The notes under the pieces were generated by a model that worked only from the letters and a program-made list of their open reading frames with translations, was not told where the DNA came from and searched no databases. 18,229 nucleotides of DNA from Oscillospiraceae bacterium (lineage in GTDB: Bacteria; Bacillota; Clostridia; Oscillospirales; Ruminococcaceae). This document shows positions 13,752 to 18,229 of this stretch, piece after piece. Position numbers and translations under genes: made by a program. Each line of letters starts with the position of its first letter. Position 1 is the first letter of the stretch. The stretch is from assembly GCA_017472375.1 (NCBI GenBank), contig JAFUQL010000304.1, positions 1 to 18,229 of the forward strand, read 5' to 3'.

Positions 13752-14868
13752 GAGGCTTGCCCTCCTCTCTCACACGGGCCATCAGGTCGCGGCCTGCGCC
13801 GGCGATGTTGCCGATGGCAAAGATCACATCCTGCGGGCCCAGACCCGCAAAGTCCAGCGCCGCAGCGGAATCGTAAGAACACACGCGGGTGTTCGGCAGG
13901 GCCTTTTCGATGCCCCGCTTCATGTAGCCGCGGCCCGCGCCCAGCAGCCACACCTCGTCCGGTGCAAGGCGGATGGCGGTCTCCCGCATATCCTGGGTAC
14001 GGCTGCCCCGGTCGGCCCGGTTATTCACCAGCACGATGAACCGCCCGCCGGGGCCAGCCAGTTTTTCCTTCATCTGTTCCCAGACCATGCAGGTGGACTG
14101 GATGTCATTGATGGACAGGCCGTTGATGAACACGCCCTCCCCCAGGTCGTGCAGGGACAGGGCAAAGGGATCCCGCTTGAAGCCGGCCATGCCCTCCAGT
14201 GCGGTGGCCCGGTCCACGCCCAGATGTTCGCACACGGCCAGCGCCAGCGCGATGTTCTCGGCAAAGTCAAAGTCCGGCTCGGTGCCGTCGGGGCGGATGG
14301 GGTAAAATTCGCTGCCCATCTGCCGGGCCTTGCGGCCCATGCGCTCCGCCTGCACCTGCTCACCGGTAAACAGCACGCCGTCCTTCGGCACGGTGTTGCA
14401 CAGCGCGTCGCAGATCTCTGCCAGCGTGGAGCCCATCACGTCGGTGTGGTCCCGCCGCACGTTGGTGATGACGCCCACGTCGGCCTTTAAAATGCGGTGC
14501 TGTGCGGCGTACTGGAACTCCGGCTGTACGGCCATGCACTCCACCACCAGCACCTCAGCGCCCTGTTCGGCCGCCCGGTGCATGATGCCAAGCTGTTCCT
14601 TGATGTTGGCCTTGCCGCGGCGCAGGATCAGCTCCTCGCGGCCCTCCACGTCGATGGTCATGGGGTCGGTGCCGGTGGTCTTGCAGAACACCCGCAGGCC
14701 GCCCGCCCGCAGGCCCGCCTCGATGAGGCGGCTGGTGGTGGACTTGCCCCGGGTGCCGTTCACATGCACCACATGGGCCAGCTTTGCCCGGTCGGCATCC
14801 GCCTGCCGGGCCTCCCGCATAAGGCCGGCCAGCCAGCACAGCGCCAGCACGGCGATCAGAACATTCAT
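13744..14868 (-). CDS. pgsB: Poly-gamma-glutamate synthase catalytic subunit PgsB/CapB
   Basis: 374 residues, slightly shorter than the roughly 393 of Bacillus PgsB. It has an N-terminal hydrophobic anchor (1-17), then a Mur-ligase-like ATP-dependent amide ligase core. The P-loop is HVNGTRGKSTT (35-45). Further family stretches: KTTGTDP (63-69), VECMAVQPE (109-117), TNVRRDHTDVMG (135-146) and VNNRADRGSR (281-290). It joins glutamate through the gamma-carboxyl at the inner membrane face, using ATP. I chose ATG 14868 because GAGGAGG lies 10 bases before it and the anchor starts there; the frame open 17 codons further up has no such site. It follows the GGT lipoprotein gene by 100 bases with no terminator visible, so it is probably co-transcribed. 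Confidence 0.95.
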   Translation of the reverse strand: MNVLIAVLALCWLAGLMREARQADADRAKLAHVVHVNGTRGKSTTSRLIEAGLRAGGLRVFCKTTGTDPMTIDVEGREELILRRGKANIKEQLGIMHRAAEQGAEVLVVECMAVQPEFQYAAQHRILKADVGVITNVRRDHTDVMGSTLAEICDALCNTVPKDGVLFTGEQVQAERMGRKARQMGSEFYPIRPDGTEPDFDFAENIALALAVCEHLGVDRATALEGMAGFKRDPFALSLHDLGEGVFINGLSINDIQSTCMVWEQMKEKLAGPGGRFIVLVNNRADRGSRTQDMRETAIRLAPDEVWLLGAGRGYMKRGIEKALPNTRVCSYDSAAALDFAGLGPQDVIFAIGNIAGAGRDLMARVREEGKPHV

Positions 14869-14968
14869 GCGGTTTGCACCTCCTCTGTGGTCCTGGGTCC
14901 AAGAGCGCTCCGCGCGCATCTTGTCATATGCTCATTTTGTCAGAATAACCTATATATGTAAGGGCGGC

Positions 14969-16708
14969 TCAGAAGGCCACGGCCTTGCCGTCCCGGCGGG
15001 GGTCCGCACCGCCGCGCAGGGTGCCGTCCTCCAGGCGCATGGTGGCCTGTACACAGGGGAAGGTGAACCACACCTCGCCGGTCTCCAGCTCATGGCCCAT
15101 GGCGGCCAGCTGCTCCTTCACCTCGGGGGTCACCCGGTCCTCCAGGATGAGGGTGCCGAAGTCATCGTGCATCCGGATGGCGTCGATGGCCTCCTGCACG
15201 TCCATGCCGTGGTCGATCACCTTGCTGATGACCTGCGCCACACCGGTGATGATGCGGGTGGTGCCGGGCGCGCCCAGCGCCAGGAAGGGCACACCGTCCT
15301 TCAGCACCAGCGTGGGGCTCATGCTGGACAGGGGGCGCTTGTTGCCCGCCACCACGTTGGGGCTCTCGGGGTCCACCGAGAAGTCGAACAGGGTGTCGTT
15401 CAGCAGGATGCCGGTGCCCTCGGCCACCAGGCCGCTGGCAAAGGTGGCATCCACCGTCTTGGTCACCGCCACCATGTTGCCCGCCGCGTCCATGATGGAG
15501 TAGTGGGTGGTGGAGGCACTCTCATAGGGCCAGGGATCGCCGGCCTCATAGGTCTGGCTCTTCTCCATATCGATGGTGGCGGCCAGCTCGGCGGCGTAGT
15601 CCTTGCTGGTGATGCCGCTCACCGGCACGTCCACATAGGCGGGGTCGCCCATGTATTTGGTGCGGTCGGCAAAGCCCAGCTTGAAGGTCTCGCTGAGCAG
15701 ATGGAAATACTCCGCGCTCTCGGGGTCCATCGAGGGCACGTCAAAGTTCTCAAGAATGTTCAGGATCTCCAGAATGATGCTGCCGCCGGAGGAGGGCAGG
15801 TTGGAGGAGTAGATGTCGTAGCCCCGGTAGGTGCCGTGCACCGGCTCGCCCACGTGGATCTCGTACTCGGCCATGTCCTCCATGGTCAGGCAGCCGCCGG
15901 TGGCCTGCACCGCCGCCACGATCTTCTCGGCGATCTCGCCCTCATAGAACACGCTCTCGCCCTGCTCGGCGATCAGCCGCAGGGTGTTGGCCAGGTCGGG
16001 GTTCTTCAGGATCTCGCCCGGCTCATAGGGGAAGCCCATCTCGTTCAGATAGAGCTTCTCGGTGGCGGGGAACTGGATGATGGCGCCGTAGGCGTCCTTG
16101 ATGTCGCGGCTGGTGATCTCAGAGACCACGAAGCCCTCCTCAGCCATCTCGATGGCGGGGGCCATCACCTCGGCGCGGCTCATGGTGCCGTAGGTGTCCA
16201 GCGCATAGAGCATGCCCTTCACCTCGCCGGGCACCGCCACGGCCTTGCCGCCGATCTTGTTCTCGTCGTTCAGCACCTTGCCGTTCTCGTCCACCGTCCA
16301 CATATCCAGGCTGGCCGCCGCGGCGGACTCGTCCCGGAAGTCGATGAACACCACCTCGCCGGTCTCGGCAAAGCGGATCATCATGAAACCACCGCCGCCG
16401 ATGCCCGAGGACTGCTGCTCGCACACGCCCAGCAAAAAGCCCATGGCCACGGCTGCATCGATGGCGTTGCCGCCGGCCTGCAGGATCTCCACGCCAAGCT
16501 GGCTGGCCTCTTCGCGGCCGCTGGAGACCACACCGTTCATGCCGGTGGCGTCGCGGCCGCCGGTGACCACCGTCTCACCGCCCACAAAGGGTTCTTTGGT
16601 GGCCTGCGGGGCAGGGGAGTCGGAGGGCACGGATGCGGCAGGTGCGCCGCAGGCGGTGAGGGCCATCACCAGGGCCAGAATGAGAGCTGCGATGCGGATG
16701 TGTTTCAT
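14969..16708 (-). CDS. Gamma-glutamyltransferase lipoprotein (paralogue 3), CapD-like position
   Basis: 579 residues, first gene of the pgs operon. Lipobox ALTAC with Cys20 and a short Ser/Pro spacer. Landmarks: AGGNAIDAAVA (78-88), GIGGGGFMM (102-110), FIDFRD with R125, LPSSGGS (304-310), nucleophile site STTHYS with T400, RPLSSMSPT (458-466), and DPRRDGKAVAF at the end. It keeps the classical TTH motif, unlike the two tandem paralogues. Its position beside pgsBC recalls CapD/PgsS-type GGT relatives that anchor or cut poly-gamma-glutamate, so it is the best candidate for polymer release or attachment. ATG 16708 follows GGAAGGG; ten extra upstream codons lack a site. Its codon choice resembles the pgs genes rather than the other GGT genes. 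Confidence 0.93.
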   Translation of the reverse strand: MKHIRIAALILALVMALTACGAPAASVPSDSPAPQATKEPFVGGETVVTGGRDATGMNGVVSSGREEASQLGVEILQAGGNAIDAAVAMGFLLGVCEQQSSGIGGGGFMMIRFAETGEVVFIDFRDESAAAASLDMWTVDENGKVLNDENKIGGKAVAVPGEVKGMLYALDTYGTMSRAEVMAPAIEMAEEGFVVSEITSRDIKDAYGAIIQFPATEKLYLNEMGFPYEPGEILKNPDLANTLRLIAEQGESVFYEGEIAEKIVAAVQATGGCLTMEDMAEYEIHVGEPVHGTYRGYDIYSSNLPSSGGSIILEILNILENFDVPSMDPESAEYFHLLSETFKLGFADRTKYMGDPAYVDVPVSGITSKDYAAELAATIDMEKSQTYEAGDPWPYESASTTHYSIMDAAGNMVAVTKTVDATFASGLVAEGTGILLNDTLFDFSVDPESPNVVAGNKRPLSSMSPTLVLKDGVPFLALGAPGTTRIITGVAQVISKVIDHGMDVQEAIDAIRMHDDFGTLILEDRVTPEVKEQLAAMGHELETGEVWFTFPCVQATMRLEDGTLRGGADPRRDGKAVAF

Positions 16709-16749
16709 GGGATCCCTTCCTTTCGGATGTGCTTGCACTTATCTTTATA

Positions 16750-16778
16750 ATTGTCCGCGCAATTTCCCCGATTGTCAA
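16750..16778 (-). promoter_or_regulatory. Promoter of the pgs operon
   Basis: Minus strand: consensus -35 TTGACA (16773-16778), 17-base spacer, -10 GACAAT (16750-16755). The leader to ATG 16708 is about 35 bases. A perfect palindrome TTGTACAA (16790-16797) lies 11 bases upstream of the -35 and could be an activator site. Confidence 0.65.
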
Positions 16779-16873
16779 GCCGCCGCGCCTTGTACAAAGC
16801 TCCCAGAAAAAACTCTTGATGAATGGCAATTTTTACAAATCTATGTCAGTGAAATGAAAAAAAAGAGAAATAA

Positions 16874-16903
16874 TTGAACCCCTCACCTTTAATATGGTAA
16901 AAT
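16874..16903 (+). promoter_or_regulatory. Promoter of GGT paralogue 4
   Basis: Plus strand: -35 TTGAAC (16874-16879), 18-base spacer, -10 TAAAAT (16898-16903). Transcription would start near 16910 and give a leader of about 105 bases before ATG 17016. Confidence 0.55.
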
Positions 16904-16927
16904 AACCTAGCATGTATTGTATCTCTT

Positions 16928-16971
16928 GCCTGCGGGCGGCAGGGCTTCGTTCCACCCGGCCTGCCGCAGGC
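16928..16971 (+). promoter_or_regulatory. Stable leader hairpin before GGT paralogue 4
   Basis: GCCTGC and GGCAGG (16928-16933, 16938-16943) pair with CCTGCCGCAGGC (16960-16971): 12 pairs with a 4-base bulge GGGC and a 16-base loop. No T-run follows, so it is not a terminator. It could protect the 5' end of the message or serve as a regulatory structure. Confidence 0.45.
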
Positions 16972-17015
16972 TGCATTGCATGTTCCGAACAACCACCAGA
17001 AAGGAGACTTTTACC

Positions 17016-18229
17016 ATGACTAAAAAGCTCGTTTCCCTGCTTCTGGCCCTGGTGATGGCTCTGTCTGTCGTCGCTTGCGGCGGCGCTGCTTCCAGCGCTC
17101 CCGCCAGCAGCGAGCCTGAGGCCACCGCTGAGCCCACTGCCGAGCCCGCTCCCGAGCTGGTTCCTGCCTACTCCGTCGAGGGCTATGAGACCATCGACAG
17201 CGACGGCAACCGCATCACCGACAACCGCACCGATACCTCTGACAAGGCTATGGCTGTTGCCTCCAAGTACGAGGTCTCTCAGGTCGGCGCCGAGATCATG
17301 AGCAAGGGCGGCAACGCTGTTGACGCCGCTGTCGCCATGGGCTTTGCCCTGGGCGTCTGCGAGCCCTTCTCCAACGGCATCGGCGGCGGCGGCATCGCCA
17401 CCATCCACACTGCCGAGGGCGAGAACATCTTCATCGATTTCCGTGAGACTGCTCCCGCCGGCGCTACCCTCGACCTGTTCGTGGCCGAGGATGGCAGCAA
17501 CAACGGCAACACCCGCGTCGGCGGCCTGGCCTCCGGCGTTCCCGGCGAGGTCGCCGGCATGCTGTACATGCTGGAGAACTACGGTTCCGGCAACCTGACC
17601 CGCGCTGAGGTCATGGAGCCCGCCATCCGCATCGCTGAGGAGGGCTTCACCGTTTCCGCTTACTGCGCCGGCGCCATCTCCGATATGTACGAGCTGGCTG
17701 TCAGCAACGAGAACATCGCTGCCATCTACCTGGATGAGGAGGGCCTGCCCTACGAGGAGGGTGACGTCATCACCAACCCCACCCTGGGTGCTGCTCTGCG
17801 CATGATCGCTGAGGAGGGCGGCGACGCCTTCTACAAGGGCGCCATCGGCGAGGCCATGATCGAGTCCGTTCAGGCTGCCGGCGGTGTCATGACCATGGAG
17901 GATCTGGCTGGCTACGAGGCTCTGGAGCTGGAGCCTGTCGTCGGTGATTACCGTGGCTACACCATCATCTCCTCTCCCCCGCCCTCTTCCGGCGGCTCCA
18001 TCATGATCGAGATCCTGAACATGCTGGAGAACTGGGACATCGGTGCCATGGAAGTCAACAGCACCGAGTACATCCACCTGTTCACCGAGGCCTTCAAGAT
18101 CGCCTTCGCTGACCGTGCTGCTTACATGGCCGACACCGCCTTCACCGACGTGCCCCTGGATGGTCTGACCAACCAGGATTACGCCGACGAGCGCGCTGCT
18201 CTGATCAACCTGGAGAAGGCTCAGGATCA
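17016..18229 (+). CDS. Gamma-glutamyltransferase lipoprotein (paralogue 4), cut by window end
   Basis: The open frame runs 404 codons to the edge of the window. ATG 17016 is preceded by AAAGGAG at a gap of about 9. Signal 1-20 with VVAC (Cys21), then a spacer almost identical to that of paralogue 2. Landmarks: KGGNAVDAAVA (97-107), GIGGGGIATI (121-130), FIDFRE with R143, SPPPSSGGS near 325-335. The window ends before the nucleophile Thr and the SSMSP loop, so activity cannot be judged. It is the only gene on the plus strand, divergent from the pgs operon, and its codon choice (GCT, CGT, GTC, CCC) suggests strong expression. It would act with the other three GGTs on extracellular gamma-glutamyl substrates. 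Confidence 0.9.
   Translation, partial: MTKKLVSLLLALVMALSVVACGGAASSAPASSEPEATAEPTAEPAPELVPAYSVEGYETIDSDGNRITDNRTDTSDKAMAVASKYEVSQVGAEIMSKGGNAVDAAVAMGFALGVCEPFSNGIGGGGIATIHTAEGENIFIDFRETAPAGATLDLFVAEDGSNNGNTRVGGLASGVPGEVAGMLYMLENYGSGNLTRAEVMEPAIRIAEEGFTVSAYCAGAISDMYELAVSNENIAAIYLDEEGLPYEEGDVITNPTLGAALRMIAEEGGDAFYKGAIGEAMIESVQAAGGVMTMEDLAGYEALELEPVVGDYRGYTIISSPPPSSGGSIMIEILNMLENWDIGAMEVNSTEYIHLFTEAFKIAFADRAAYMADTAFTDVPLDGLTNQDYADERAALINLEKAQD

Larger units (their letters stand above)
16709..17015. other. Divergent promoter region between GGT paralogues 3 and 4
   Basis: This 307-base region separates two GGT genes pointing away from each other. It contains the minus-strand pgs operon promoter, the palindrome TTGTACAA at 16790-16797, an A-rich stretch (16857-16872), the plus-strand promoter and a leader hairpin. 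No gene is visible inside it. Confidence 0.7.

Noticed and set aside
14330..16750. Plus-strand open frame of 806 codons
   Set aside because: Antisense of GGT paralogue 3 and the start of pgsB; no recognisable domain.
16833..18077. Minus-strand open frame of 414 codons
   Set aside because: Antisense of the partial GGT paralogue 4, which has a ribosome site, lipobox and family motifs on the plus strand.

Overview
The window looks like chromosomal DNA from a GC-rich, anaerobic gut-type member of the Clostridia, most like Oscillospirales (Faecalibacterium/Subdoligranulum/Gemmiger or Oscillospiraceae relatives). The evidence is Gram-positive lipoprotein signals followed by Ala/Ser/Pro/Glu spacers, strong GGAGG ribosome binding sites, GC-rich hairpin terminators with T-runs, and an intergenic repeat of the kind I remember from that group. 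The genus cannot be fixed from the sequence alone.

Layout. Positions 1-550 are non-coding: a long hairpin, two inverted copies of a structured repeat, and a perfect 20-bp bidirectional terminator. Everything from 556 to 16708 is on the minus strand. In order of transcription: (i) a seven-gene operon, 16708 down to 9271: a gamma-glutamyltransferase (GGT) lipoprotein, pgsB, pgsC and a PgsW-like gene (poly-gamma-glutamate synthesis), a zinc-peptidase-like lipoprotein of the M14/AstE-AspA fold, a six-helix membrane histidine kinase and a response regulator, closed by a strong terminator; (ii) two single-gene units, each with its own promoter and terminator, encoding close paralogous GGT lipoproteins (8854-7013 and 6699-4864); (iii) a unit starting at 4432 that encodes an unusual lipoprotein, then an internal terminator, then a DctM-like (IT superfamily) transporter, a 59-residue membrane protein that I found by hand, and a membrane-anchored M14/AstE-AspA-like enzyme, ending in a terminator near 940; (iv) a small ribbon-helix-helix protein (888-556). 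On the plus strand, divergent from the operon, a fourth GGT lipoprotein begins at 17016 and runs off the end of the window.

Working model (inference). This is a dedicated gamma-glutamyl locus. PgsB/PgsC/PgsW would make and export poly-gamma-glutamate. Four GGT lipoproteins and two M14-like enzymes, all predicted on the outer face of the membrane, would anchor, trim or hydrolyse gamma-glutamyl polymers or peptides. The lipoprotein/DctM unit would take up a product, perhaps glutamate or a short gamma-glutamyl compound. The two-component system at the end of the synthesis operon would sense the state of the envelope or of the substrate. No PgsA/CapA-type gene is visible. The transporter unit and three of the four GGT genes carry a codon choice typical of highly expressed genes, whereas the pgs operon does not. 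This suggests that processing and uptake are made in excess over synthesis.
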